This document shows positions 1-6,363 of a stretch of 7,088 bases of DNA, one piece after another. The DNA is from JBHENC01 sp051000345 (GTDB lineage: Bacteria; Acidobacteriota; Blastocatellia; Pyrinomonadales; Pyrinomonadaceae), in assembly GCA_051000345.1 (NCBI GenBank), contig JBPCOJ010000093.1, positions 1-7,088 on the forward strand, read 5' to 3'. The translations under genes were made by a program, and so were the position numbers. Under the pieces are notes generated by a model. The model ran no database searches and was not told where the DNA came from. It worked only from the letters and a program-made list of their open reading frames with translations. Position 1 is the first letter of the stretch, and the number at the start of each line of letters is the position of its first letter.

Positions 1-129
1 GCGAAATCATGGAAAGCAAACTGGTCACGGGTTATCCCGATGTTCGGCTTTCCAGAGGATATTCGCCGGGCTGTCTATACAACTAACGCTATCGAATCTT
101 TGAACATAAGCTTACGCAAGATCATCACA
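1..129 (+). mobile_element. IS256-family (Mutator-type) transposase fragment, 3'-truncated
   Basis: Frame 1 reads from the window edge without a stop and contains WSRVIPMFGFPEDIRR followed by AVYTTNAIESLNISLRKI. This is the conserved C-terminal block of IS256-family DDE transposases (family pattern: F.FP.EIRR.IYTTNAIES.N..LRK.I). The match stops near base 129. After that the frame reads YARWRRPRR and so on, which is only the antisense of the glycosyltransferase on the other strand, until a stop at 240. The usual RG.FP continuation, the rest of the transposase C-terminus and the right terminal inverted repeat are absent, so this is a dead remnant on this side. The upstream part lies outside the window. 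It overlaps the 3' end of the glycosyltransferase gene. Confidence 0.88.
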
Positions 130-890
130 TCGTATGCGAGATGGCGAAGACCTCGGCGCGTTTTTCGCCGCTTGGCGCGTGGTGCCGCGCGTGCTCTGGC
201 TCCTCGTAAAGCCTCTTCTTGTACATACAGCATCCGGTGAAACATTTTGACACGGTTTGACGTGAGCTGCCCGGATAATGAACTCCCTTTGCGATAAATA
301 GCCACAGCTTCGTCAACTGCTATAACAGGGAACTGCTCGGCTAACCGGAGCCACATCTCCCAGTCCTCCACTCCCATAATGTTGGAGTGAAAAAGACCTG
401 TCTCAACAAGGCTTTGGCGGCGCGCTATGACAGATGGCATTTGAATGAAGTTACCAGCCAGCAGTTCCCAGAACACATCTCCCTGCGGACAATTATCAGG
501 AGCAATCTCGCCGGTCGGCAAACGATGATCTGCGTCTCCGATAAGGACACGCCCGTAAACGAATGCTGCCTCGGGCGCATTCTCCAAGGCACGCACTTGT
601 AGATCAATCGTGCCCGGCAACCGCAAATCGTCGTCATCAAGAAAGGCGATGAATTCCGCCTCGCTTAATAGAATTCCGGCGTTGCGTGCGTAGGCGTTGC
701 CTTGATTACGATTCAAGCGTATATAACGTATCCCCGGCAACGCCGCACACATTTCCGACGTTTGATCTGTTGAACCGTCGTCAACCACGATCACTTCAAC
801 ATCGCTGCCCGCCATCTGAGCACTCTCGACAGTTTGTGCGAGTAGTGCAACCCGATTATAAGTTGGAATGATGACGCTGACCTTCGGCAT
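75..890 (-). CDS. Family 2 glycosyltransferase with C-terminus rewritten by an IS256 remnant
   Basis: Likely a cytoplasmic GT-A enzyme that transfers a sugar from a nucleotide-sugar donor during surface polysaccharide or glycoconjugate synthesis; donor and acceptor cannot be told from sequence. Visible GT2 features are the N-terminal VSVIIPTYNR strand (residues 4-13), VVDDGSTD (35-42), the N-x-G-NAYARNAG segment (62-72), the metal/nucleotide-binding acidic motif FLDDDD (83-88) and the catalytic-base region GVEDWEMWLRL (173-183, with E175/D176). The GT-A core is thus complete. There is no membrane segment. ATG at 890 is preceded by AAGGAGA at an 11-base spacing, and the gene starts 5 bases after the HD-like gene ends, so it is the last gene of a three-gene operon. 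Residues of about 254-271 and the stop codon are antisense IS256 sequence, so the native C-terminus has been lost or replaced. It may or may not still be active. Confidence 0.88.
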   Translation of the reverse strand: MPKVSVIIPTYNRVALLAQTVESAQMAGSDVEVIVVDDGSTDQTSEMCAALPGIRYIRLNRNQGNAYARNAGILLSEAEFIAFLDDDDLRLPGTIDLQVRALENAPEAAFVYGRVLIGDADHRLPTGEIAPDNCPQGDVFWELLAGNFIQMPSVIARRQSLVETGLFHSNIMGVEDWEMWLRLAEQFPVIAVDEAVAIYRKGSSLSGQLTSNRVKMFHRMLYVQEEALRGARARAAPRAKRRKTRRGLRHLAYDVMILRKLMFKDSIALVV

Positions 891-895
891 AATTC

Positions 896-1855
896 TTAAC
901 GTCTCCTTCGTCCATTCAAACTCGCAACAACTTCACGCCCGTGCCGCACCGCTTTTCTTTGGGCGCGAAAGACTATTGAATTGGCTAACGTAAACCTAAG
1001 CTGGGACATGCGCGCCATTATTTCCTTGTTAAAGGATTGGCGCAGCCACAGCGCCGGGCGGAGGCTATGCGAAAACGGCGCGAGCAGAAATGAGGATTTG
1101 CTCCCGACCAAAAAGATCGGATGCGCCTCTTCATAACCTTCATTAGCCTGCTTCAGTACGCGGGGCAACTCGCCTGCGAGCGTTTCTTCAAACACTTGCG
1201 CCAGCACAACGGCCAGAGCATGGAAGCCAAGCTCGTCCGCCAGTTCAACACAGTGATGTAAGTGCGAGTTGATCGCATGGCGCCGGTGTTCAATGCTACC
1301 GGAGTAAAGAGCAGCAAAGTCTGAGTGATCCTCCAGCTCATTCGCCAGGTGAATGACTATTGCTTCGCGGTCATTTGTATCAAGCGTGCGCGGATATTCT
1401 CGTAGGCGCAGGACGGTCACTTCATTCCAACGCAAGTCTGTATAGGCAGCAATTAACTCTTCAGTTTCATGGCCTATGACGCGCCGCAGTAGCGCGCGCT
1501 TCGGTAGGGTGATGCCGCGCACGCCGGTGCCGAACTCACCGTGACTGTAAGCTGAATGAAGCAGCCCTGCGATGACGGTCGAAGGGGCGCAATCCATCTC
1601 GGCGAGAATGCTAGCCGTTCCCACTAAATGCGCGAGGAACACTTTACCGGACGGGCGAAAGCAACCCGTGAATAACCGCGCCGCGAAAGTGTAAGCCTCA
1701 CAGATGCGTGCGAGGTCGCTCTCCGTCCAACCGGCGCGATGAAGTTGGCTGAACAGTTGCAGATTCGTTTGTGCGTACTGCTGCATCTCCGTGTTCTCTG
1801 TCTCTCTTAATTTCACAAAGAGCCTTGATGTGTCGCCCTTCTCCGGTGTATCCAT
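896..1855 (-). CDS. Degenerate HD-fold protein, DUF6817-like, in a glycosyltransferase operon
   Basis: Function unknown. The core resembles the HD phosphohydrolase fold of RelA/SpoT-type (p)ppGpp hydrolases: FLAHLVGTASILAEM (73-87), VIAGLLHSAYSHGEFG (94-109), RRVIGHETEELIAAYTDL (124-141) and AIVIHLANELEDH (165-177), which matches the IKLADRLHN segment in those enzymes. His76 and His100 are kept, but the aspartate of the HD pair is Ser101 and the aspartate of L-A-D is Asn172. Metal-dependent hydrolysis is therefore doubtful. No synthetase, TGS or ACT domain is present. From memory, DUF6817 proteins found beside glycosyltransferases share the AQTNLQLF ... FRPSGK.FLAHLVGTASIL layout. The ATG at 1855 has no clear ribosome binding site and overlaps the upstream gene by 43 bases. 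Met24 (1786) would remove the overlap, but the family-like LRETE..AQTNLQLF block begins before it, so the longer form is preferred. A role alongside the two glycosyltransferases is likely. Confidence 0.7.
   Translation of the reverse strand: MDTPEKGDTSRLFVKLRETENTEMQQYAQTNLQLFSQLHRAGWTESDLARICEAYTFAARLFTGCFRPSGKVFLAHLVGTASILAEMDCAPSTVIAGLLHSAYSHGEFGTGVRGITLPKRALLRRVIGHETEELIAAYTDLRWNEVTVLRLREYPRTLDTNDREAIVIHLANELEDHSDFAALYSGSIEHRRHAINSHLHHCVELADELGFHALAVVLAQVFEETLAGELPRVLKQANEGYEEAHPIFLVGSKSSFLLAPFSHSLRPALWLRQSFNKEIMARMSQLRFTLANSIVFRAQRKAVRHGREVVASLNGRRRR
902..908 (-). promoter_or_regulatory. Ribosome binding site of the 271-residue glycosyltransferase, inside the upstream gene
   Basis: AAGGAGA on the minus strand, 11 bases before the ATG at 890. 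It is formed by the CGA-AGG-AGA-CGT codons encoding the Arg-Arg-Arg-Arg terminus of the HD-like protein, so the two genes are physically interlocked and probably translated in a coupled way. Confidence 0.6.
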
Positions 1856-2811
1856 CGGTTAACGTACCGGCTGATTCTCATTTCCAGGGGCGACAGCAAT
1901 TGTTGTTCGATGTAGTACGCACGCCCCTTTGAGAGACGATCAACGTAAGGGCGTAATTGCCATAGAAACCGCCGCCGATGGGTGGTTGACCAGTTACGGA
2001 CGATGGCAATTCCGGGATCATCGTCATTGATCTGCCATTTCTTTTGAAAATGTTTGAGACTCGAAGCATTCCAATTTTCACTCCATCGAAGCATAAAGTA
2101 AAACATATCCGACCACGAGATTGACAGTGGCGGCATATAGGAGATGATCGAGTCTGGTTCAAAGTAAACTGTGCCGCCCCTTGCGCGCACCATCCAACAC
2201 AAGTCTATATGCTCTTGCAGGCTGAGCAGTGATTCATCTAACGGGCCAAGCTGCGCGAAGCATTCAGAGCGCGCCAGTAGGCAATGAAACTCCACCAATT
2301 CACACGGTTCTCGGTGAAGCGGCTCAACCTCCCTTAAATGTTTTCCAGACCACCGATGATTCTCGTAGAAGCGTCGCTCTCCTGCCGCGTCTTCGATGTG
2401 TGCTGCGCCGCCAGCCATGTGTATTCTTTGCTGCTCCGGCGGGCCAATTAGATAAAGTGGCCCGACGACCCACGCCTCTGTCTCATCCGCACATCGAACC
2501 AGCGCCTCAAGCCAGCCGGGCGTGACCAGCACATCATTGTCTATAAAGACAACGTACTTGGTAGTCACCTGCTGCAATCCCAGATTGCGGGCTTCGTTTG
2601 GTGGCAGGTAATGATTTGTGCGTATCAAGGTGAAGCCCTTTTCGCGCGACTTATTTTTCAGGTATTTCCTGACCGTAGACGGTGAACCGCCATCTACATA
2701 AATGAGGCGGAAAGGAAAATGAGTGTGCTCATAAATGCTCTCAAGCGATAGAGCAGTGAAGCTAAAACGCTCTCGTGGGACAACCACGATAGTGGTATCA
2801 ATTTCTGCCAT
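1813..2811 (-). CDS. Family 2-like glycosyltransferase, first gene of the surface-glycan operon
   Basis: Probable GT-A fold glycosyltransferase acting at the cytoplasmic face in polysaccharide or glycoprotein glycan synthesis. Visible features are a first strand with TTIVVVPRERF (6-16), LIYVDGGSPS (36-45), the asparagine-rich acceptor-side turn NEARNLGLQ (72-80), the acidic metal motif VVFIDNDVLVTPGW (87-100, DND at 91-93), and a catalytic-region LQEHIDLCWMVRARGG (198-213, E200/D203) followed by VYFEP (215-219). The C-terminal third (about 225-332) is rich in Trp and Arg and has no recognised domain; the enzyme may sit on the membrane through it. The ATG at 2811 has no strong ribosome binding site. 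The gene starts 99 bases after the kinase gene and its 3' end overlaps the HD-like gene by 43 bases. The donor sugar cannot be predicted. Confidence 0.85.
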   Translation of the reverse strand: MAEIDTTIVVVPRERFSFTALSLESIYEHTHFPFRLIYVDGGSPSTVRKYLKNKSREKGFTLIRTNHYLPPNEARNLGLQQVTTKYVVFIDNDVLVTPGWLEALVRCADETEAWVVGPLYLIGPPEQQRIHMAGGAAHIEDAAGERRFYENHRWSGKHLREVEPLHREPCELVEFHCLLARSECFAQLGPLDESLLSLQEHIDLCWMVRARGGTVYFEPDSIISYMPPLSISWSDMFYFMLRWSENWNASSLKHFQKKWQINDDDPGIAIVRNWSTTHRRRFLWQLRPYVDRLSKGRAYYIEQQLLSPLEMRISRYVNRWIHRRRATHQGSL

Positions 2812-2882
2812 AGCAATCCATAATATTCATTGGGTGAGTTTAATCGTTACTCTTCTATATTTTGACTAATATGGTAATGTGT

Positions 2883-2899
2883 TCCTACGTGGGGTAGGA
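2883..2899. other. Short hairpin in the kinase-glycosyltransferase intergenic gap
   Basis: TCCTAC and GTAGGA form a perfect 6-base inverted repeat around a 5-base loop, 12 bases past the kinase stop codon. The gap (2812..2910) is AT-rich compared with the genes around it, so it could hold a promoter for the glycosyltransferase operon, but no convincing -35/-10 pair was found. The hairpin is not followed by a T-run in the direction of transcription, so it is not called as a terminator. It might instead stabilise a transcript end. Confidence 0.3.
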
Positions 2900-2910
2900 G
2901 ATGGAGAAAG

Positions 2911-5550
2911 TCATAACATCGCGCGGTACTGCGCCGCCTGTTCCGGCTTACCGCGCGCATCATAAAACTTCGCCAACTCGCTGGCAGCGTATGTCTCCTG
3001 CCATTTCAAATCAAGCTTGCCGATAGCATCCCGGTAAACGCCTTGCAGAAGTTCTTCGGCTTCGGTGAAGCGTCCCTGCGCCGTTAAGCAATCGCTCAAC
3101 ACGAAAATGCCGTGAATCAAAGCCGGATTGTTTTTCGTTACGTTGCGCCGGTAGATGTCCAGCGCCCGCCGGATAAACTCTTCGCCTTGTTGCGCCTTGC
3201 CCATTTTGGTCAAGATTCTGCCGCGAGATTTATAAAGGTCTGCATAAAGCGGATGGCCGTGCGGGTAGATGCGTTGCAAGATTTCCAGCCCGCCATCCAC
3301 TTTGCCGCCCGCCGCCGCATAGTCTTCTTTGAGAAACAAAATCCATGCCTGCTGCGACAAACACTCAACGTAAGACGGGCTGTTTTCGCCAACCGTCTGG
3401 CGATAGATTTCGCCGCCTTCCTGCATCGCGGCGAGAGCTTCGTCGAGATGTCTTTGATTGCCCAGCACGCCGCCCAAGCTCATCAGCGTATCGCCCATTT
3501 CCCAACGCTTGCGTCCCTGCAAGGTTTTGAATTCCGCAATCGCGGCGCGCTGCAAACCGACGGCTTCATCATAGCGAGACTGGTCTCTGCGGACTTGTCC
3601 CATCACGCTTTGCAACATGGCGATGATAGCTCGCTCATTGCCCGTTAATTGCGAAGACAATGCCAGACCTTCGTTGACAAGCGATTCGGCGAGTTTCTCG
3701 TCGCCTCTGCCTTGCGCGAGCGCGGCGTAGGTGCTGAGCGTCGAAGCGTAACCGCGAGCTTCGCCGCGCCCTGCCCGGTATTGCTTGCGATAGACGGCAA
3801 GCGCGCGTTCGAGCAGCGATTCGGCTTCGCCGCCATTCCCGCTGGCGGAGCGCAATTGCGCGAGGCTATGAAGCGTGCGCGCAGTTTCGAGATTGTCTTC
3901 GCCGTATAACTTCAAATCTGTGTCCAACGCTGCCTTGAGGTATCGTTCGGCGAGTTCGTTGCGCGTTTGCGAAGTGTAGGAATCGCCGATGGTGCGTTCG
4001 AGCGCGGCCTTGACTTCCGGCTGGCCGGACAATTCACTTTCGAGGCGCGGCGCGACTTCATCAAGCATTTCGTTGATCGTCACTTCGCGTCCCTTCTGCG
4101 TGTTGGGTGATGACCAGCTAGGGTTTGAGAACGCGAGCATATCTTGCAGAAAGACATTGATTCGCTCCGCCTTTGTCGCTTCGACGCGCGCTCTATCGCG
4201 CTCACGCGCGGCGACGTGCGCTTGCCACGTTGCAACGATAACGCCCGTCATCAGCGACGCCGCGACGAGCGCCGCCGCCGCCACGCCCGCTTTGTGGCGA
4301 CGCACGAATTTACCGGCGCGATAATTGAAGGTATCTTTGCGCGCCAAGACCGGAAGGCCGTCGAGGTGTCGTTCGATGTCCGCCGCGAGTTGCGCCGCAG
4401 AGTCATAACGCCGCGCAGGTTCTTTGCGCATTGCCTTGAGCACGATGTTGTCGAGGTCGCCCGACAAGCGGCGGCGCAATTTGTCCGGCTGCGTGTCGCG
4501 CGCAAGGCTGACTGATTCAGGCGTGATTGTAGTCTGCGGTTTAGTGTCGTCGCCGCGCGTTAGAATTTCGACGCTCGCGGCGGCGGTGCTCGGCTTCGTC
4601 GGTTCCTGTTCGCAAACGACGCGCGCGAGTTCATGCGGCGCGTGGTTGATCAGGTGGTACGGACGATGACCGGTGAGGAGTTCATAAAGCACGACGCCGA
4701 GACTGTAGATATCGCTGGTGGTCGTCAATGCTTCGCCGCGCACTTGTTCGGGACTCGCATAGTCGGGCGTCAGAATGCGCAATCCCGTGAGTGTGTGCTC
4801 GGATGTGTCGGCGGAAAGCTCCGGGCTTAAGAGTTTGGCGATGCCGAAATCAAGCAGCTTCGGCTCTCCCGCTGCCGTCACCAGAATGTTCGACGGTTTC
4901 AAGTCTCGATGCACCACCAAGTTCTGGTGCGCGTATTGAACGGCAGCGCAGACGGTGCGAAACAGTTGCAGGCGCTCGCTTGTCTTCAGCCTGTGCTCAT
5001 CGCAGTAGTTCGTGATGGCAACGCCTTCGACATACTCCATGACAATGTAGGGTACGCCGTCTGCGGTTGTGCCGCCGTCCAAAAGCCTTGCGATGTTCGT
5101 GTGTTCGAGCGAGGCTAAGATTTGTCGCTCGTTGCGAAAGCGGCGGACGATGTCTTGTGTGTCCATGCCGCGCCGCACGATTTTGATGGCGACAAGTTTT
5201 TTGTATTGATCGTCGGCGCGATGCGCAAGGTAAACCGTACCCATGCCGCCGCGCCCTAGTTCGCGCTCGATTTCATAGTTACCGACGCGCTGCCCGTCTA
5301 TAGATGATGCGGCGTCGGCAGCCGCTTCGTCGTTCGTCAATTCGCCCGTCAAAAGTTCGTGGACGAAGGCAACCGCCGGAGCTTCGATAAAGCTGCCCGC
5401 CTGCTCGTGCGAAGCGAGCAGAGATTCCACTTCGGCGCGCAAGGATGCGTCAGCGCCGCATTCCTTCTCGACATAGCTTTCGCGCGTGGCGGGGTTGTGC
5501 GTTAGCGCCGCGACAAACACTTCCTCAATTCTGTGCCATGCCTCATTCAA
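2911..5550 (-). CDS. Membrane Ser/Thr protein kinase (PknB-like) with C-terminal TPR sensor region
   Basis: Receptor-type Hanks kinase that phosphorylates Ser/Thr on cytoplasmic targets. The kinase domain spans about residues 93-395: glycine loop GRGGMG (99-104), VAIK lysine K123, alpha-C glutamate E141, HRDLKPSN (214-221, catalytic D216), DFG (234-236), SPE in the APE position (266-268) and the SDIYSLGVVLYELLTG helix (279-294). All catalytic residues are present. A linker of about 35 residues (320-355) interrupts the C-lobe. One hydrophobic segment (about 421-441) follows a basic stretch, then a charged helix, then a TPR-like region (about 510-879, with repeated A..LLERAL / AEELL units) predicted to lie outside the membrane. 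Residues 1-60 are a helical leader (WHRIEEVFVAAL ... VESLLASHEQAGSFIEAP) typical of acidobacterial kinases. The start is TTG at 5550, chosen because AAGGAG lies 7 bases upstream. The adjacent sigma factor is the most likely substrate. Confidence 0.95.
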   Translation of the reverse strand: MNEAWHRIEEVFVAALTHNPATRESYVEKECGADASLRAEVESLLASHEQAGSFIEAPAVAFVHELLTGELTNDEAAADAASSIDGQRVGNYEIERELGRGGMGTVYLAHRADDQYKKLVAIKIVRRGMDTQDIVRRFRNERQILASLEHTNIARLLDGGTTADGVPYIVMEYVEGVAITNYCDEHRLKTSERLQLFRTVCAAVQYAHQNLVVHRDLKPSNILVTAAGEPKLLDFGIAKLLSPELSADTSEHTLTGLRILTPDYASPEQVRGEALTTTSDIYSLGVVLYELLTGHRPYHLINHAPHELARVVCEQEPTKPSTAAASVEILTRGDDTKPQTTITPESVSLARDTQPDKLRRRLSGDLDNIVLKAMRKEPARRYDSAAQLAADIERHLDGLPVLARKDTFNYRAGKFVRRHKAGVAAAALVAASLMTGVIVATWQAHVAARERDRARVEATKAERINVFLQDMLAFSNPSWSSPNTQKGREVTINEMLDEVAPRLESELSGQPEVKAALERTIGDSYTSQTRNELAERYLKAALDTDLKLYGEDNLETARTLHSLAQLRSASGNGGEAESLLERALAVYRKQYRAGRGEARGYASTLSTYAALAQGRGDEKLAESLVNEGLALSSQLTGNERAIIAMLQSVMGQVRRDQSRYDEAVGLQRAAIAEFKTLQGRKRWEMGDTLMSLGGVLGNQRHLDEALAAMQEGGEIYRQTVGENSPSYVECLSQQAWILFLKEDYAAAGGKVDGGLEILQRIYPHGHPLYADLYKSRGRILTKMGKAQQGEEFIRRALDIYRRNVTKNNPALIHGIFVLSDCLTAQGRFTEAEELLQGVYRDAIGKLDLKWQETYAASELAKFYDARGKPEQAAQYRAML

Positions 5551-5576
5551 TGCGCTTCTCCTTTTGTCGATCCTGC
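5521..5576 (-). repeat. Imperfect direct repeat, left copy, at the kinase start
   Basis: This copy covers the kinase start region: about 25 bases upstream, the ribosome binding site, the TTG and the first ten codons. Against 6355..6409 it shares an identical 19-base core on the plus strand, TTCAATGCGCTTCTCCTTT (5546..5564), and 23 of 31 bases over 5521..5551 without gaps. There is one extra T at 5565, then GTCG and CCTGC are shared. Similarity is lost on both outer sides. It marks the left boundary of the inserted small-protein/nucleotidyltransferase module. Confidence 0.8.
5558..5563 (-). promoter_or_regulatory. Ribosome binding site deciding the kinase TTG start
   Basis: AAGGAG (within AAAAGGAGA) on the minus strand, 7 bases before the TTG at 5550. 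The spacing is ideal and no ATG in the kinase frame nearby has a comparable site, so the rare TTG start is well supported. The same site and start context recur at 6382..6398 inside the sigma factor gene. Confidence 0.8.
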
Positions 5577-5601
5577 CGCGAGGCCAATCCCCGGCGCGAG
5601 A

Positions 5602-6078
5602 CTACTGCTCCTCCAAGATCGTCTCTAACTCAGCGATCACCTCAAAATCTTTAGGACGCCCCGCCGCGCGCTTAACGTAAATCAGACGCTCCACGCCGAG
5701 ACACCAGCATTCGACTCCGGCGAGTTTGAGTCGAACGCAGTGGGGCAGCAAATCATCATAGTCGCCGCCGCCGCCGGTAATCTCGCCCAAGATGTCCAAT
5801 GCTCCGAGCGCCGTCGTGAGCGTAAAATTCAAACCGTTCCGCACAGTTTGCACGCTCCACTGAAAGGGCAGCCCGGCGGGCGCGCCGCGCAAGTACGGCG
5901 CGTGCTGCGCGAGAATTTCGACAAGGCGCGCAATATTATCCGGTGTGCGCTGGTAGACGATGTCGAGGTCTTCTGTGAGCCGCGCGGAGCCGTGAGCGGT
6001 GGCGGCAGCTCCGCCGACAATAACGAATTCTATGCCGCCGTCGCAAAGCAGGCGAATCAGCGCGCGAAAGTCCGTCAT
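5602..6078 (-). CDS. MNT-type nucleotidyltransferase fold protein
   Basis: Small stand-alone protein of the DNA polymerase beta-like nucleotidyltransferase superfamily; such proteins transfer NMP groups to proteins or RNAs, and some act as halves of toxin-antitoxin pairs. Key residues are visible: the GG pair (G22-G23, VIVGGAAATAHGS), the G30-S31 pair and, six residues on, the metal-binding D37-x-D39 in TEDLDIVY, with a likely third carboxylate D95 in GALDILGEI. The C-terminal LGVERLIYVKRAAGRPKDFEVIAEL (128-151) is a helix found in AbiEii-like/DUF6036-type nucleotidyltransferases. The full catalytic set suggests activity. The start ATG overlaps the stop of the upstream 62-residue gene (ATGA), so translation is coupled. 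The kinase gene begins 51 bases downstream. It is not a HEPN protein and no HEPN partner is adjacent. The substrate is unknown. Confidence 0.82.
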   Translation of the reverse strand: MTDFRALIRLLCDGGIEFVIVGGAAATAHGSARLTEDLDIVYQRTPDNIARLVEILAQHAPYLRGAPAGLPFQWSVQTVRNGLNFTLTTALGALDILGEITGGGGDYDDLLPHCVRLKLAGVECWCLGVERLIYVKRAAGRPKDFEVIAELETILEEQ

Positions 6079-6263
6079 CGTGCGCGTGCAGCCTCACGTC
6101 CCGCGCGTCGTAACTCTTCCGCAAATTCCTGCAAGCGCATTAATTTTATAAATCGCTCCTCAACCGACAGGCGCAGGTTTTCGCGTATCAAGGTGCGGTC
6201 AACATCCTTTTTGTACGCCGCGATCACGGGGTCGGGCGCGCCGTAGATTCCCCGTTCATCCAT
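6075..6263 (-). CDS. Small helical partner protein of the nucleotidyltransferase (62 aa)
   Basis: Predicted 62-residue cytoplasmic protein, mostly helical and highly charged. The segment DPVIAAYKKDVDRTLIREN followed by LRLSVEERFIKLMRLQEFAEELRR is recognisable as a small family that I recall sitting directly upstream of stand-alone nucleotidyltransferases in Acidobacteriota and Planctomycetota; its function is not established to my knowledge. No DNA-binding HTH, signal peptide or membrane segment is visible. The ATG at 6263 is preferred over the in-frame GTG at 6278 because GGAGGT (6276..6271) lies 7 bases before it and overlaps that GTG. The gene overlaps the nucleotidyltransferase by 4 bases (ATGA). 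The pairing resembles a toxin-antitoxin or substrate-adaptor arrangement, but that is inference. Confidence 0.78.
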   Translation of the reverse strand: MDERGIYGAPDPVIAAYKKDVDRTLIRENLRLSVEERFIKLMRLQEFAEELRRAGREAARAR

Positions 6264-6270
6264 TTGCGAA

Positions 6271-6276
6271 ACCTCC
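6271..6276 (-). promoter_or_regulatory. Ribosome binding site of the 62-residue gene
   Basis: GGAGGT on the minus strand, 7 bases before the ATG at 6263. It is the strongest Shine-Dalgarno match in the window and fixes the start at the internal methionine rather than the upstream GTG at 6278, which this site overlaps. Confidence 0.8.
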
Positions 6277-6323
6277 ACGCCGCAGATTATATGCCGTGCG
6301 CCCCCGCGTGCGAGTGTGCGAAA

Positions 6324-6363
6324 GTAAATCTCTCTTCTTCACTGTAAATCTCTCTTCTTCAAT
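6324..6363. repeat. 20-bp tandem duplication between sigma gene and module
   Basis: Two adjacent 20-base units on the plus strand, each beginning GTAAATCTCTCTTCTTCA (6324 and 6344), differing only at position 19 of the unit (C/A). The right unit overlaps the last codon and stop of the sigma gene and the relic kinase start. It therefore probably arose by local slippage after the junction formed. It adds a polypurine stretch to the minus-strand transcript ahead of the 62-residue gene. Confidence 0.85.

Noticed and set aside
896..1855. Calling the HD-like protein a (p)ppGpp synthetase/hydrolase
   Set aside because: No synthetase, TGS or ACT domain is present and two metal-binding positions are substituted.
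2883..2899. Intrinsic terminator after the kinase gene
   Set aside because: The stem is only 6 bases and no T-run follows on the minus strand; kept only as a hairpin.
3112..3648. 178-codon plus-strand open frame opposite the kinase TPR region
   Set aside because: It lies wholly antisense to a well-supported gene, has no recognisable domain, and is expected in GC-rich DNA where the opposite strand often stays open.
5881..5902. CGCGCCG / CGGCGCG inverted repeat
   Set aside because: It falls inside the nucleotidyltransferase coding sequence, and short GC palindromes are common by chance in this composition.
5740..6246. 168-codon plus-strand open frame opposite the nucleotidyltransferase and the 62-residue gene
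   Set aside because: The minus strand there encodes proteins with clear family motifs and an ATGA coupling; the plus frame has low-complexity Arg/Ala composition and no motif.
6264..6278. GTG start at 6278 for the small gene (67 residues)
   Set aside because: The GTG overlaps the GGAGGT ribosome binding site that serves the ATG at 6263 and has no comparable site of its own.
5602..6278. Classic MNT-HEPN toxin-antitoxin pair
   Set aside because: The 62-residue partner is too short for a HEPN domain and lacks the R-x4-6-H motif.
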